A stretch of DNA of 64,000 nucleotides from Lachnospiraceae bacterium (GTDB lineage Bacteria; Bacillota; Clostridia; Lachnospirales; Lachnospiraceae): NCBI GenBank assembly GCA_022791635.1, contig JAAVZL010000013.1, positions 51,661 to 115,660 on the forward strand, in the 5' to 3' direction. A model generated the notes under the pieces. The model ran no database searches. It was not told the origin of the DNA and worked only from the letters and a program-made list of their open reading frames with translations. The first letter of the stretch is position 1. The number at the start of each line of letters is the position of its first letter. A program made the translations under genes and the position numbers. Positions 1 to 9,659 of the stretch are shown in pieces.

Positions 1-828
1 TGTGGGGCCCAGGGAGTGGAGCTGATGGCGATCACGGATCACAATTGTGCCCGGGCGGCGGGGGAAGCAAAGGAGGCTGCAAGGGAGCGGGGGCTTCGCT
101 ATCTTGCCGGGATTGAGATTGACTGTACCTTTGAGGGCGCCAATTTTCATATGCTGGGATATGGCATCGACGATGCTTCCCCGGACTTTTTGGAGGTGGA
201 GGAAAATATCCGCGTTCAGGTTCGGGAGGCTTCCTTGGAAATGCTGGAAAAGACAAGGAAGCTTGGCTTTCTGGTGGAGGAGTGGGAAATGCGAAGGCTT
301 TCGGAAAAAAGCCGCTGGCCGGATTCCTGGACAGGAGAGATGTTTGCGGAGGTTCTCCTTGCAAAGCCGGAATATAAGGAGCACCCCCTGCTTATGCCCT
401 ATCGGGAGGGTGGGAGCAGGGCAGACAGTGCCCTTGTGAATTTTTACTGGGATTTCTATTCCCAGGGAAAGCCCTGTCATGCCGATATCAGGATTCCGGA
501 TATGAGAAAGGTTCTCGATATCATTCATCAAAATCACGGACTTGCGGTTCTGGCGCACCCCGGCATGAATTTAAAGGGCAGGGAACAGCTTTTAGAGGGA
601 ATTGCGGCCCTGGGGATCGACGGAATCGAGGCCTTCAGTAGTTACCACACCCCGGAGCAGGCTCTTAAGCGCATGGAGCAGGCAAGGACATATGGCCTGT
701 TCTTTACCTGCGGCAGTGATTACCATGGGAAGACAAAGCCCTCCATTTCCCTGGGAGGACATGGGTGTGGGATACCAGAGGAAACCTTGCGAGGGGAGCT
801 TGCGCGGCTTTTGGAAAAGGCGCTGTAA
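1..828 (+). CDS. PHP-domain phosphoesterase, 5' end outside window
   Basis: The reading frame is open from base 1, so the N-terminus, including the first metal-binding His pair of the PHP fold, lies off the left edge. The visible part opens with GVELMAITDHN, a classic PHP metal-ligand motif, and later shows VLAHPGMN and CGSDYHG, which carry further His/Asp ligands. The length and insert resemble the YciV/TrpH group (nucleoside 3',5'-bisphosphate phosphatase or 5'-3' RNase AM). The exact substrate cannot be read from the sequence. A GTG at 16 is in frame but is not credible as the start, because the conserved motif begins upstream of it. The gene ends 113 bp before pyk, which has its own promoter. 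Confidence 0.85.
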   Translation, partial: CGAQGVELMAITDHNCARAAGEAKEAARERGLRYLAGIEIDCTFEGANFHMLGYGIDDASPDFLEVEENIRVQVREASLEMLEKTRKLGFLVEEWEMRRLSEKSRWPDSWTGEMFAEVLLAKPEYKEHPLLMPYREGGSRADSALVNFYWDFYSQGKPCHADIRIPDMRKVLDIIHQNHGLAVLAHPGMNLKGREQLLEGIAALGIDGIEAFSSYHTPEQALKRMEQARTYGLFFTCGSDYHGKTKPSISLGGHGCGIPEETLRGELARLLEKAL

Positions 829-845
829 TTTCCTCAATCCCAGCC

Positions 846-875
846 TTGACGCTGATTCCATTTACGAAGTATAAT
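846..875 (+). promoter_or_regulatory. Sigma-A type promoter for pyk
   Basis: TTGACG (846-851), an 18-base spacer and TATAAT (870-875) lie in the gap between the PHP gene and pyk. A short GC hairpin (GGCGC at 913-917, GCGCC at 927-931) follows in the leader and abuts the ribosome binding site AAGGAGGG, so leader folding could affect ribosome access. That effect is inference. Confidence 0.7.
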
Positions 876-941
876 AAGCAGGTGACAAAAGGAAGAATTA
901 TTTAAGGAAGACGGCGCGTAAGCGATGCGCCAAGGAGGGTT

Positions 942-2690
942 ATGAGAAGAAGAAAGACAAAAATTATCTGCACCCTGGGACCGGCCTCTGAGTCAGAGCA
1001 GATGATCCGGGAGCTGATGCTGGCCGGAATGAATGTGGCAAGGCTGAATTTTTCCCACGGAACCCATGAGGAGCAAAAAGGGAAGATTGAACTGGTGAAA
1101 AAGGTGCGGGAGGAGTTAAAGCTTCCCGTTGCGCTGCTTCTTGATACCAAGGGTCCGGAGATTCGCACCCGCGACGTGGAGGGCGGCAGGATAGAGCTTA
1201 AGAAGGGTCAGAGCTTTGTGCTGACCACCGAGGAAATTTTGGGAAATGAGGGCATGGTGTCCATCACCTACCGGGATCTGGTAAAGGATGTGGTGCCGGG
1301 CGATGCCATTCTCATTGACGACGGCCTGATTGAGCTTGAGGTGAATCAGGTGACGGAAAAGGATATTTACTGTACCGTAAAGAACGGCGGCTTTGTTTCC
1401 AACAAGAAGGGAATCAATGTGCCCGGGGTCAGCCTGAATATGCCCTTTATCAGTGAAAAGGATTATGATGATATTATTTTCGGAATTGAGGAGGGCTTTG
1501 ACTTTATCGCGGCTTCCTTTACCAGAAGCGGAGAGGATATTCTTAAGATCCGCAAGATTCTGGACGAGAAAGGCTGTGAGCATATCAAGATCATAGCCAA
1601 AATTGAAAATCTCCAGGGCGTGGAGAATATTGACGAGATCCTCCGGGTATCCGACGGCATCATGATAGCAAGAGGCGATATGGGTGTGGAGATTCCTCTG
1701 GAGGAGGTGCCGGTGATCCAGAAAAAGCTCATTTTAAAGAGCCTTGAGATCGGAAAGCCGGTGATTACGGCCACCCAGATGCTGGATTCCATGATGAAGA
1801 ATCCAAGGCCCACCCGGGCGGAGACCAGTGATGTGTCCAATGCCATTTACCAGGGCACGGGAGCCATTATGCTTTCCGGAGAGACAGCCTCCGGTCAGTA
1901 TCCGGTGGAAGCCCTTAAGACCATGGACCGGATTGCCATCCGCACGGAGGAGGATATTGATTACGATTACCGCTTCAAGCGGCGGAGCATTATGGATAAG
2001 CCGGATATCACCAATGCCGTGTCTCATGCCACCTGCACGACGGCGGCGGATTTGAAGGCGGCCGCCATTATCACGGTGTCAAAATCGGGGAGAACCGTAG
2101 GCATGATCTCCCGTTACCGTCCAAGCTGTACCATCATTGGCTGTTGTATGGATGATTATGTGTGCCGTCAGCTCAATCTTTACTGGGGTGTGGAGCCCTT
2201 GCTTTTGGAGCGGGAGGACAATGCGGAGACCCTGTTTAACCGCGCTGTGGAGGCTGCCGAGCATGCGGGGCTTGTGATGCGGGGCGATCTGACGGTTTTG
2301 ACGGCCGGCGTGCCCCTTGGCATCACCGGAACCACCAACCTCATTAAGGTCCAGGTGGCCGGTCAGATTCTCGTTACGGGCCAGGGAATTACCAGGAAAA
2401 GGGTCTGCGGCCCTCTCTGTGTGGCAAGAGACGCGGAGGAATTAAAGGCGAATTACCATGCGGGCGATGTTATTGTTGTGCCGGAGACCACCAATGAGAT
2501 GCTGCCGGAGCTGAAAACAGCCCTGGCCTTAGTGACCGAACGGGAGGGCAGCAATTCTCACGGTGCCATTGTAGGGCTGACCCTGGATATCCCGGTGATT
2601 GTGGGCGCAGAGCACGCGGTGGATATTTTGAAGAGCGGTGCCGTAGTCACCGTGGATGCGGAGACGGGGGCCGTGTCAAGTAATCATTAG
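942..2690 (+). CDS. pyk: Pyruvate kinase with C-terminal PEP-utilising-type domain
   Basis: Catalyses PEP + ADP to pyruvate + ATP, the last step of glycolysis, in the cytoplasm. The 582-residue protein starts with RRRKTKIICTLGPASE, typical of pyruvate kinase. It contains the substrate-binding region MIARGDMGVEIPLEEVP and the TRAETSDVSNA segment. The extra ~100 residues after the usual ~475 end form a domain like the mobile PEP-utilising domain of PEP synthase/PPDK, with GSNSHGAIVG carrying the conserved His. This extended form is known from Bacillus and many Clostridia. The start has a strong ribosome binding site (AAGGAGGG). mutS follows after 44 bp. Confidence 0.96.
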   Translation: MRRRKTKIICTLGPASESEQMIRELMLAGMNVARLNFSHGTHEEQKGKIELVKKVREELKLPVALLLDTKGPEIRTRDVEGGRIELKKGQSFVLTTEEILGNEGMVSITYRDLVKDVVPGDAILIDDGLIELEVNQVTEKDIYCTVKNGGFVSNKKGINVPGVSLNMPFISEKDYDDIIFGIEEGFDFIAASFTRSGEDILKIRKILDEKGCEHIKIIAKIENLQGVENIDEILRVSDGIMIARGDMGVEIPLEEVPVIQKKLILKSLEIGKPVITATQMLDSMMKNPRPTRAETSDVSNAIYQGTGAIMLSGETASGQYPVEALKTMDRIAIRTEEDIDYDYRFKRRSIMDKPDITNAVSHATCTTAADLKAAAIITVSKSGRTVGMISRYRPSCTIIGCCMDDYVCRQLNLYWGVEPLLLEREDNAETLFNRAVEAAEHAGLVMRGDLTVLTAGVPLGITGTTNLIKVQVAGQILVTGQGITRKRVCGPLCVARDAEELKANYHAGDVIVVPETTNEMLPELKTALALVTEREGSNSHGAIVGLTLDIPVIVGAEHAVDILKSGAVVTVDAETGAVSSNH

Positions 2691-2734
2691 AGAGTCTGCT
2701 GTAGTGGACGATTTTTAGACATAGGAGAAGAGTT

Positions 2735-5335
2735 ATGGCGGAAATGACACCCATGATGCAGCAGTACTTAAAGACAAAGGAGCAGTATAAGGACTGTATT
2801 TTATTTTACCGTCTGGGCGATTTCTATGAAATGTTTTTTGAGGACGCCCTCACGGTGTCCAAGGAGCTGGAGCTGACCCTCACCGGAAAGAGCTGTGGAT
2901 TAGAGGAACGCGCACCGATGTGCGGCGTTCCTTATCACGCTGTAGAAGGGTATTTAAACCGTCTGGTATCCAAGGGCTACAAGGTAGCCATCTGTGAGCA
3001 GATGGAGGATCCCAAGATGGCCAAGGGCCTGGTAGCCCGGGATGTGGTGCGGATCGTAACCCCGGGCACCAACCTGAATACGGCGGATGAGACAAGAAAC
3101 AATTACCTCATGTGCATTGTCTATTTGTCGGATCGCTACGGTATTTCCACGGCGGACATTACTACCGGGGACTACTTTGTGACCGAGGTGGATTCCGAGC
3201 GGAAGCTTTTGGACGAGATCAACAAGTTCGCGCCCTCGGAGATTGTGTGCAACGAGGCCTTTACTATGAGCGGCGCGGATCTGGATGACTTGAAGTACCG
3301 CCTGAACATTGCCCTCTATCCTCTGGAAGCCTGGTACTTTGACGATGAGCTCTGTAAGCGTACCCTCCTGGAGCATTTCCGGGTGTCAGACCTTGCAGGG
3401 CTTGGCTTGCGGGAGCTAAGCTGCGGAACCATTGCTGCGGGAACCCTTCTCAAATATCTCTATGAGACCCAGAAGAATTCCCTCTCCCACATGACCAGCC
3501 TTAAGCCCTATGCCATCGGAAAATATATGATCATCGACAGCTCCAGCCGCAGAAATCTGGAGCTGGTGGAGACCTTAAGAGAAAAGCAGAAGCGGGGCTC
3601 CCTTCTGTGGGTTCTTGACAAAACCAAAACCGCTATGGGAGCCCGGACCTTACGCACCATGGTGGAGCAGCCCCTCATAGACCGAAGCGAGATAGAAAAA
3701 CGCCACGAGGCCATTGCAGAGCTGAATGCCCATGTGATTACCAGGGAAGAGCTGCGGGAATATTTGAATCCCATCTACGATCTGGAGCGCCTCATCGGCC
3801 GCATCAGCTATCAGACGGCCAACCCCAGAGATCTCATTGCCTTTTGCTCCTCCCTGGAAATGCTGCCTCATATCAAAACCCTTTTGGAGGAATTTCAGTC
3901 CCCCCTTCTTCGGACCCTTTGGGAGGAGCTGGATGTGCTGTCGGATCTTCAGGCGATGATTGCCCGGACCATCCGGGAGGATCCGCCTGTTTCCGTCCGG
4001 GACGGCGACATTATCCGGGACGGCTGCAATGAGGAGGTAGACCGCTATCGGAGGGCCAAGACCGAGGGCAAGAGCTGGCTGGCCAAGGTGGAGGCGGACG
4101 AGCGGGAAAAGACAGGCATCAAAAACCTGAAAATCAAATTCAACAAGGTATTTGGCTATTACCTGGAGGTGACCAATTCCTACAAGGATCTGGTGCCCGA
4201 TTACTATATGCGCAAGCAGACTCTGACCAATGCGGAGCGCTACATCACGCCGGAGCTTAAGGAGCTGGAGGATACGATTCTGGGAGCAGAAGAGAAGCTC
4301 ACAGCCCTGGAATACAGCCTTTTTGCAGAGCTTCGGGAAGCGATCGCATCCCAGGTTCTTCGGATTCAGAGGACGGCCAAGGCCGTGGCACAGATCGATG
4401 TGTTCGCCTCCCTTGCCTTTGTGGCGGAGCGGAACGGTTTTGTGCGCCCGAAGATGAACGACAAGGGCGTGATTGACATCAAGGGTGGCCGCCATCCGGT
4501 GGTGGAGAAAATGATCGAGAACGATATGTTTATCCCCAACGACACCTACCTGGACAATGGCAGCAAGCGGATTTCCGTGATCACAGGTCCCAATATGGCG
4601 GGAAAATCCACCTATATGCGGCAGACAGCCCTCATTGTGCTGATGGCCCAGATTGGAAGCTTTGTGCCGGCGGACAGTGCGAAGATTGGCATTGTGGACC
4701 GGATTTTCACCCGGGTGGGCGCTTCAGACGATTTGGCCTCCGGTCAGAGTACCTTTATGGTGGAAATGACAGAGGTTGCCAATATTCTGCGAAATGCCAC
4801 AGCCGGCAGCCTTTTGATTCTGGATGAGATTGGCCGGGGAACCAGCACTTTTGACGGGCTGGCCATTGCCTGGGCGGTGATTGAGTACATCAGCAATCCC
4901 AGGATTCTGGGGGCAAAAACCCTCTTTGCCACCCATTACCATGAGCTGACGGAGCTTGAAGGCTCCCTGGCCGGTGTGAATAATTACTGTATCGCCGTAA
5001 AGGAAAAGGGCGATGATATTGTATTTTTGCGGAAAATTGTGAAAGGCGGCGCAGACAAAAGCTACGGCATCCAGGTGGCCAAGCTGGCCGGAGTGCCGGA
5101 GCCGGTGATTGCAAGAGCCAAGGAGCTGGTGGAGGATCTGGTCCAGGCAGACATTTCCCTGAAGCCCAAAGCAGCTCCCGCGGAAATGGAGATGGAACAG
5201 ATTTCCCTCTTTGACACAGTGAAGGACGATGATATTATCACGGAGATTCGGGAACTGGATCTGAGCAATATGACGCCCCTGGATGCCCTGAATACCATGT
5301 ACCGGCTGCAGAATAAGATTAAGAATCGGTGGTAG
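2735..5335 (+). CDS. mutS: DNA mismatch repair protein MutS
   Basis: Recognises base mismatches and small loops and recruits MutL. The 866-residue protein has the N-terminal mismatch-binding domain with YRLGDFYEMFFEDA (the Phe-x-Glu wedge), a long lever/clamp region, and the C-terminal ABC ATPase. The ATPase shows Walker A GPNMAGKSTYMRQ, Walker B/signature DEIGRGTSTFDG and the ATHYHELT switch. The length is normal for MutS1. The ribosome binding site is ATAGGAGAAG. mutL follows 122 bp downstream, a common pairing in Firmicutes. Confidence 0.98.
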   Translation: MAEMTPMMQQYLKTKEQYKDCILFYRLGDFYEMFFEDALTVSKELELTLTGKSCGLEERAPMCGVPYHAVEGYLNRLVSKGYKVAICEQMEDPKMAKGLVARDVVRIVTPGTNLNTADETRNNYLMCIVYLSDRYGISTADITTGDYFVTEVDSERKLLDEINKFAPSEIVCNEAFTMSGADLDDLKYRLNIALYPLEAWYFDDELCKRTLLEHFRVSDLAGLGLRELSCGTIAAGTLLKYLYETQKNSLSHMTSLKPYAIGKYMIIDSSSRRNLELVETLREKQKRGSLLWVLDKTKTAMGARTLRTMVEQPLIDRSEIEKRHEAIAELNAHVITREELREYLNPIYDLERLIGRISYQTANPRDLIAFCSSLEMLPHIKTLLEEFQSPLLRTLWEELDVLSDLQAMIARTIREDPPVSVRDGDIIRDGCNEEVDRYRRAKTEGKSWLAKVEADEREKTGIKNLKIKFNKVFGYYLEVTNSYKDLVPDYYMRKQTLTNAERYITPELKELEDTILGAEEKLTALEYSLFAELREAIASQVLRIQRTAKAVAQIDVFASLAFVAERNGFVRPKMNDKGVIDIKGGRHPVVEKMIENDMFIPNDTYLDNGSKRISVITGPNMAGKSTYMRQTALIVLMAQIGSFVPADSAKIGIVDRIFTRVGASDDLASGQSTFMVEMTEVANILRNATAGSLLILDEIGRGTSTFDGLAIAWAVIEYISNPRILGAKTLFATHYHELTELEGSLAGVNNYCIAVKEKGDDIVFLRKIVKGGADKSYGIQVAKLAGVPEPVIARAKELVEDLVQADISLKPKAAPAEMEMEQISLFDTVKDDDIITEIRELDLSNMTPLDALNTMYRLQNKIKNRW

Positions 5336-5354
5336 GGACGCAGCATATAACCAG

Positions 5355-5395
5355 AGAGGGCAGAGGAGTATTTGAAAAAGCTGCCCTTCTTTGTT
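5355..5395 (+). terminator. Possible intrinsic terminator after mutS
   Basis: AGAGGGCAG (5355-5363) pairs with CTGCCCTTCT (5381-5390) with one bulge, and TTCTTTG follows. The loop is long (17 bases) and the T-run is short, so it may only attenuate read-through into mutL. Confidence 0.45.
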
Positions 5396-5457
5396 TATGG
5401 TAAAGTATCAATAGAAAATCTTCAAAAGATGAATATGCCGGGGAGCAGAAAAGAGAT

Positions 5458-7380
5458 ATGGGAAAAATAGCAGTGCTGGATCAGCATACCATTGATAAAA
5501 TAGCGGCGGGAGAGGTGATTGAGCGGCCCTCCTCTGTCGTAAAGGAGCTTGTGGAAAATGCCATTGACGCGGGAGCCACTGCCGTGACCGTGGAAATCCG
5601 TGACGGAGGAATTTCCTTTCTTAGGGTGACGGACAACGGAAGCGGCATCGAAAAGGCGGAGGTTCCTACGGCCTTTCTGCGTCATGCTACCAGTAAAATA
5701 CAAAAGGTAGAGGATTTGTTCTCCGTATCCTCTCTTGGGTTTCGCGGCGAGGCCCTCTCGAGTATAGCGGCCATTGCCATGGTGGAGCTGATTACCAAGA
5801 CCCGGGAGGCGCAGGCGGGCGTTCGCTACTGTATGGAGGGCGGTGTGGAGAAGAAGCTGGAGGAGACGGCTGCGCCGGAGGGAACAACCTTTCTGGTGCG
5901 CAGCCTTTTTTACAATACTCCGGCAAGAAGGAAATTTCTCAAAACGCCGGTTACCGAGGCAGGCTATATCAGCGATCTCATGGAGCGGATGGCCCTGTCT
6001 CACCCGGAGATTTCCTTTCAGTTTATCAACAACGGACAGACAAAGCTTCACACCTCCGGAAATCACAACCTCAAGGATGTGATCTACCATATTTATGGAA
6101 GGGACACAGCGGCAAATGTGGTGGAGATCGACGAAGCAGAAGGGCCGGTGCGGATCACGGGCTATATCGGAAAACCGGTGATTTCCCGGGGAAACCGGGG
6201 GTATGAGACGTATTTTATCAATGGGAGATACATTAAGAGCTCTCTCATTGCCAAGGGCATCGAGGATGCCTACCGGACCTTTATGATGCAGCACAAATAT
6301 CCCTTTACGGTGCTTCACATCGTCATGGACGGGGAGCTTCTGGATGTAAATGTGCATCCTGCGAAGATGGAGCTGCGCTTTTCCAACCAGGAGGAGCTGT
6401 ACCGGCTGATTCAGAAGACCATCCGGGAGGGATTGACCAGGCAGGAGCTTATCCCGGAGGTGAAGCTTGCAGACAAAGGCGAGGAAAAGAAGGAAGAGAC
6501 TCTTAAAGAACAATTTCCGAAAGCATCAGGCGAGGCTGTAAAGCAGTCGGAAAAGCAATCTGTAAGCCGGCCCAAAAGCCCCCAGGAACGCAACCTGGAA
6601 TATTTCCTCACGCAAATGCGTGAGCGCGTGACAAAGGAATTCCGGGAGAAAGAGGAACCGAAAACCACAGGCGCAGAAGTGATCAGAGAGCGAGAAAGCT
6701 ATGAGTCTGAGAGAAAGCCGGAAAGAAAGGCCGTCAATGAGGTTCAGACCCCGGAGCCAAAGCAGATGGAGCTTTTCGACCACAGGCTTTTAAACCCCGA
6801 AACCAAGTCGGAAATCCGGATCATCGGCCAGCTCTTTGAGACCTACTGGCTGGTGCAGTTTGAGGATAAATTCTATATGATCGATCAGCATGCGGCTCAC
6901 GAGAAGGTCCTCTATGAGCGCACTCTCAAAAGCCTTCAGAACAAGGAGATCACCTCCCAGATGGTGAGCCCTCCGCTGATTCTGACCCTGACCATGCAGG
7001 AGGCCAGCCGGCTAAAGGAGTATCTGCACTATTTTTCGGAAATGGGCTTTGAGATCGAACCCTTCGGAGGCAAGGAGTATGCGGTCAGTGCCGTGCCGGG
7101 AGATCTTTTCGGAATTGCGGAGAAAGAGCTGTTCTTAGAGATCCTGGACGGCCTGGAGAGTGCAGGCGGCAAGGATTCCACGCTGATTCTGGAACGGATT
7201 GCCTCCATGTCCTGCAAGGCGGCCGTAAAGGGCAGCCAGCGCTTAAGCATGGCGGAGGCAAAGGCACTGATTGAGGAGCTTTTGCATCTTGAGAATCCCT
7301 ACAACTGTCCTCACGGGCGGCCCACCATCGTTTCCATGACAAAGCAGGAGATTGAGAAAAGGTTTAAAAGGATTGTGTAA
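5458..7380 (+). CDS. mutL: DNA mismatch repair protein MutL
   Basis: Couples MutS recognition to strand incision. Residues 1-330 are the GHKL ATPase, with KELVENAIDAGA, DNGSGI and GFRGEALSSIA. A low-complexity charged linker (about 330-440, Glu/Lys rich) leads to the dimerisation/endonuclease domain. That domain carries the metal-binding motif DQHAAHEKVLYE and the C-terminal NCPHGRPT, so this is an endonuclease-type MutL, as expected in bacteria lacking MutH. Its 640 residues are normal. The stop TAA abuts the next gene's ATG directly, which implies translational coupling. Confidence 0.97.
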   Translation: MGKIAVLDQHTIDKIAAGEVIERPSSVVKELVENAIDAGATAVTVEIRDGGISFLRVTDNGSGIEKAEVPTAFLRHATSKIQKVEDLFSVSSLGFRGEALSSIAAIAMVELITKTREAQAGVRYCMEGGVEKKLEETAAPEGTTFLVRSLFYNTPARRKFLKTPVTEAGYISDLMERMALSHPEISFQFINNGQTKLHTSGNHNLKDVIYHIYGRDTAANVVEIDEAEGPVRITGYIGKPVISRGNRGYETYFINGRYIKSSLIAKGIEDAYRTFMMQHKYPFTVLHIVMDGELLDVNVHPAKMELRFSNQEELYRLIQKTIREGLTRQELIPEVKLADKGEEKKEETLKEQFPKASGEAVKQSEKQSVSRPKSPQERNLEYFLTQMRERVTKEFREKEEPKTTGAEVIRERESYESERKPERKAVNEVQTPEPKQMELFDHRLLNPETKSEIRIIGQLFETYWLVQFEDKFYMIDQHAAHEKVLYERTLKSLQNKEITSQMVSPPLILTLTMQEASRLKEYLHYFSEMGFEIEPFGGKEYAVSAVPGDLFGIAEKELFLEILDGLESAGGKDSTLILERIASMSCKAAVKGSQRLSMAEAKALIEELLHLENPYNCPHGRPTIVSMTKQEIEKRFKRIV

Positions 7381-7575
7381 ATGAAAAAGACAAAGACAAA
7401 AGCTGCGAACTGTGAGTGCTGCGGCAACTATGTATATGACGACGATTACGGCTACTATGTGTGCGAGATGGATCTGGACGAGGATGAAATGCGCCTGTTT
7501 ATGCAGGGCGAGTTCAAAAGCTGTCCCTATTTTCAGTATGGGGATGAGTACCGGATTGTGCGGCATCAGATGTAA
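7381..7575 (+). CDS. Small Cys-rich protein (DUF6472-like)
   Basis: This 64-residue protein begins immediately after the mutL stop. It has the pattern CECCGNYVYDDDYGYYVCEMDLDEDEM then SCPYFQYGDEYRIV: four Cys in CxxC-like spacing plus an acidic middle, suggesting a small metal-binding fold. Similar short proteins are, to my knowledge, common next to mutL or miaA in Lachnospiraceae, but no function is known to me. It has no separate ribosome binding site and probably depends on mutL translation. Confidence 0.75.
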   Translation: MKKTKTKAANCECCGNYVYDDDYGYYVCEMDLDEDEMRLFMQGEFKSCPYFQYGDEYRIVRHQM

Positions 7576-7607
7576 ACGCTCTCAGGAATCTTTACTAGGA
7601 GAAACCC

Positions 7608-8333
7608 ATGTATCATATAGGCATATGCGATGATGATAAGCTTTTCTGCGCGCAATTGGAGGAGCTTGTCTGTTCTCTGGGGACAGAGCTTGGCCGGAAA
7701 ATAGAAACGGAAGCCTGGTATACCGGAGAATCTGTCATGGAGGATTTGGAAAAAATCCCCCCGTTAGATCTGCTGTTTCTGGACATTGAGCTCTATGAGA
7801 ACAGCGGTATTGACGTGGGAAAATACATCCGCAGGGAGGATGACTACCGAATGCACATTGTCTATGTTTCCTCCAGGCAGGAATATGCTATGGAGCTGTT
7901 CCGCCTGCAGCCCCTGGATTTTCTGATTAAGCCCATTTCCAGGGAGCAGGTAAAGGAGGTTCTTATGCGGAGCCTTAAGCAGAGGGCAGGGGGAAAGGCT
8001 CTGTTCGAATACCAAAAGGGCGGAGGCTTTTATCAGGTTCCCTGTGAGGAAATTCTGTATTTTATGAGTAATGACAAAAAAATTATTATGGCGGCAAAAG
8101 ACGGTATGCAGGAGTTTTACGGGAAATTAAGGGAAGTGGCGGGCAAGCTTCCTCCAGGCTTTCTTGCGATCCACCAATCCTATCTTATCAATATGGATTA
8201 TGTGGCGGAGTATACGTATGAGTCGGTGAAAATGCAGGACGGCAGTCTTTTGAGCATCAGCAAGCCCTATCGAAAGGCTGTGCGGAGCAGAATCAAGGAG
8301 TGGGCGAAAGAGAGAATGCATGTGGGAATATAG
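7608..8333 (+). CDS. LytTR-family response regulator (AgrA-like)
   Basis: Receiver domain, residues 1-120: acidic pocket ICDDD near the start, phospho-acceptor Asp59 in LLFLDIEL, and Lys108 in DFLIKPI. A LytTR DNA-binding domain follows from about 135 to 241 (EILYFMSNDKKI, LPPGFLAIHQSYLINMDYV). Such regulators bind paired direct repeats in promoters of envelope, bacteriocin or competence genes. Its 3' end overlaps the downstream kinase by 14 bases, so the two are co-translated. No AgrB/AgrD-type signal genes are adjacent. Confidence 0.93.
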   Translation: MYHIGICDDDKLFCAQLEELVCSLGTELGRKIETEAWYTGESVMEDLEKIPPLDLLFLDIELYENSGIDVGKYIRREDDYRMHIVYVSSRQEYAMELFRLQPLDFLIKPISREQVKEVLMRSLKQRAGGKALFEYQKGGGFYQVPCEEILYFMSNDKKIIMAAKDGMQEFYGKLREVAGKLPPGFLAIHQSYLINMDYVAEYTYESVKMQDGSLLSISKPYRKAVRSRIKEWAKERMHVGI

Positions 8334-9429
8334 TTGGTATGTGCAGAGAGGGGGCATCATTCTCATTGCTGCCATCCTCAATTTATTGCTTTTGAAAAAT
8401 CTTATGAAATCCTTTGCCGGAAATCGAATCTGGGCAGGCTTTGCTCTTGGAAGTGTGGAAGCGGCCTGCTATCTGCTTCCTTATTTTGCGGCGGGAAGAA
8501 TCTTTTATATACAGGAAATGGCGGCGGGCGTGCTGCTGTTTCTTCTTTGTTTTGTTCTGATTCAAAGGGGAAAGGGGACTGAAAATGAGGAAAGGGCGCC
8601 GGAGAAAGGGCAGATGGCGCTGCTGTTCGTGATACCCGTGACAGGTATGCTTGCGTTGTTTTGTCTGTTTTTTGGGGAGCTGAAGCCATATCTTTTTTCT
8701 GTACTGTGCTGTGGCTGTATCCTGGCGGTGAATCTAAGTGTGTTTTATCTTTATCATATTTTGGTGCAGAATGATGCACATATCCGGCAGAGGGATATTT
8801 ACAGGCAGCAGACGGATCATTACCGGAATCAGCTTGAGGTGATAGAGGAATCCCAGAAGCGGATTCGGGCATTGCGTCATGATATGAAAAATCATTTGCT
8901 TCATTTGCGTGCATTATTGCAGCATGGGGATTGTGAGGCGGCGCTTCATTATCTAAAGGAGATGGAGGGAGAGATTGAAAACCCGGGGGAGCATGTAAGC
9001 TGCGGAAATCAGGAGATTGACAGTCTTTTGAATTATAAGATTCAAAAGGCGAAGCAGGTTCTGACCAAGGTGGAGTGCGGCGTTTATGTTCCTGTGGAGC
9101 TGATGCCCAAGTCCTTTGATATTAATGTGATTTTGGGAAATCTTTTGGATAATGGGATGGAAGCGGCCCAGAGGAGCGAGAAGAAGTGGATGAAAGTGGT
9201 GATACGTGCGGATAAGGGGCTGCTTTTGATTCATATCGCAAATAGCTGCGGGGAGGTTCCCAGGCGGAAAGGGCGGTATGGATTTTTCTCTACAAAGGAG
9301 GATGTGGGGCATGGGATTGGGCTGGAGAATGTGAGACGGATGGTGGAACGGCAGAATGGGAGTATGGAGTTTGGGGGTGGGGAGGGGGAATTTTTTGTGG
9401 ATGTGTTGTTGTATGTGAGTGAGGTGTGA
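8320..9429 (+). CDS. GHKL sensor histidine kinase (AgrC-like)
   Basis: The 369-residue protein has about five hydrophobic segments in residues 10-148, then a dimerisation helix with RALRHDMKNHLLHLRALL (probable phospho-acceptor His187). The ATPase domain carries NVILGNLLDNGMEAA (N box) and DVGHGIGLENV (G box). This is the AgrC/ComD layout, which usually senses peptides, although the ligand is unknown. It starts inside the regulator gene. The last ~80 bases of the coding strand contain no C at all (9353 on), unlike the upstream part, and the gene stops two bases before palindrome E1. Confidence 0.92.
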   Translation: MWEYSWYVQRGGIILIAAILNLLLLKNLMKSFAGNRIWAGFALGSVEAACYLLPYFAAGRIFYIQEMAAGVLLFLLCFVLIQRGKGTENEERAPEKGQMALLFVIPVTGMLALFCLFFGELKPYLFSVLCCGCILAVNLSVFYLYHILVQNDAHIRQRDIYRQQTDHYRNQLEVIEESQKRIRALRHDMKNHLLHLRALLQHGDCEAALHYLKEMEGEIENPGEHVSCGNQEIDSLLNYKIQKAKQVLTKVECGVYVPVELMPKSFDINVILGNLLDNGMEAAQRSEKKWMKVVIRADKGLLLIHIANSCGEVPRRKGRYGFFSTKEDVGHGIGLENVRRMVERQNGSMEFGGGEGEFFVDVLLYVSEV

Positions 9430-9431
9430 GG

Positions 9432-9508
9432 GTTCAGACAGGCCGCAGCCCAGTGGCAGACAGGCTTTTCCATATCCTGTCTGCCACTGGGCTGCGGCCT
9501 GTCTGAAC
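9432..9508 (+). repeat. Palindromic element E1 (short form)
   Basis: A perfect 33-base inverted repeat (9432-9464 and 9476-9508) encloses an 11-base loop CTTTTCCATAT. The loop plus the next base matches the CTTTTCCATATC core shared by E2-E5, so E1 looks like a family member that has lost everything beyond the first core box. Orientation by the core is plus. It sits directly after the kinase stop and could end transcription before the lipoprotein gene. No T-run follows, so it is not a standard terminator. Confidence 0.85.
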
Positions 9509-9659
9509 ATGTAGGTTGTGGGGGTGTTGCAAAATAATAAGATATTGGCTATGGGAGGTTTTCGGCAAAAATGTGGGCGGATTTCGCTGTCTTTGCATTT
9601 TTGGTAAGAAGATATGCTATTGTTTGGGGGATGGGACGGATAGTAAGAGGAAAGCTGCT

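Noticed and set aside
5422..6513. 363-codon minus-strand frame over mutL
   Set aside because: Shadow of mutL; no motif or ribosome binding site.
9432..9508. E1 as an ordinary intrinsic terminator
   Set aside because: Stem is far longer than usual, lacks a T-run, and its loop matches the core of the other E elements.
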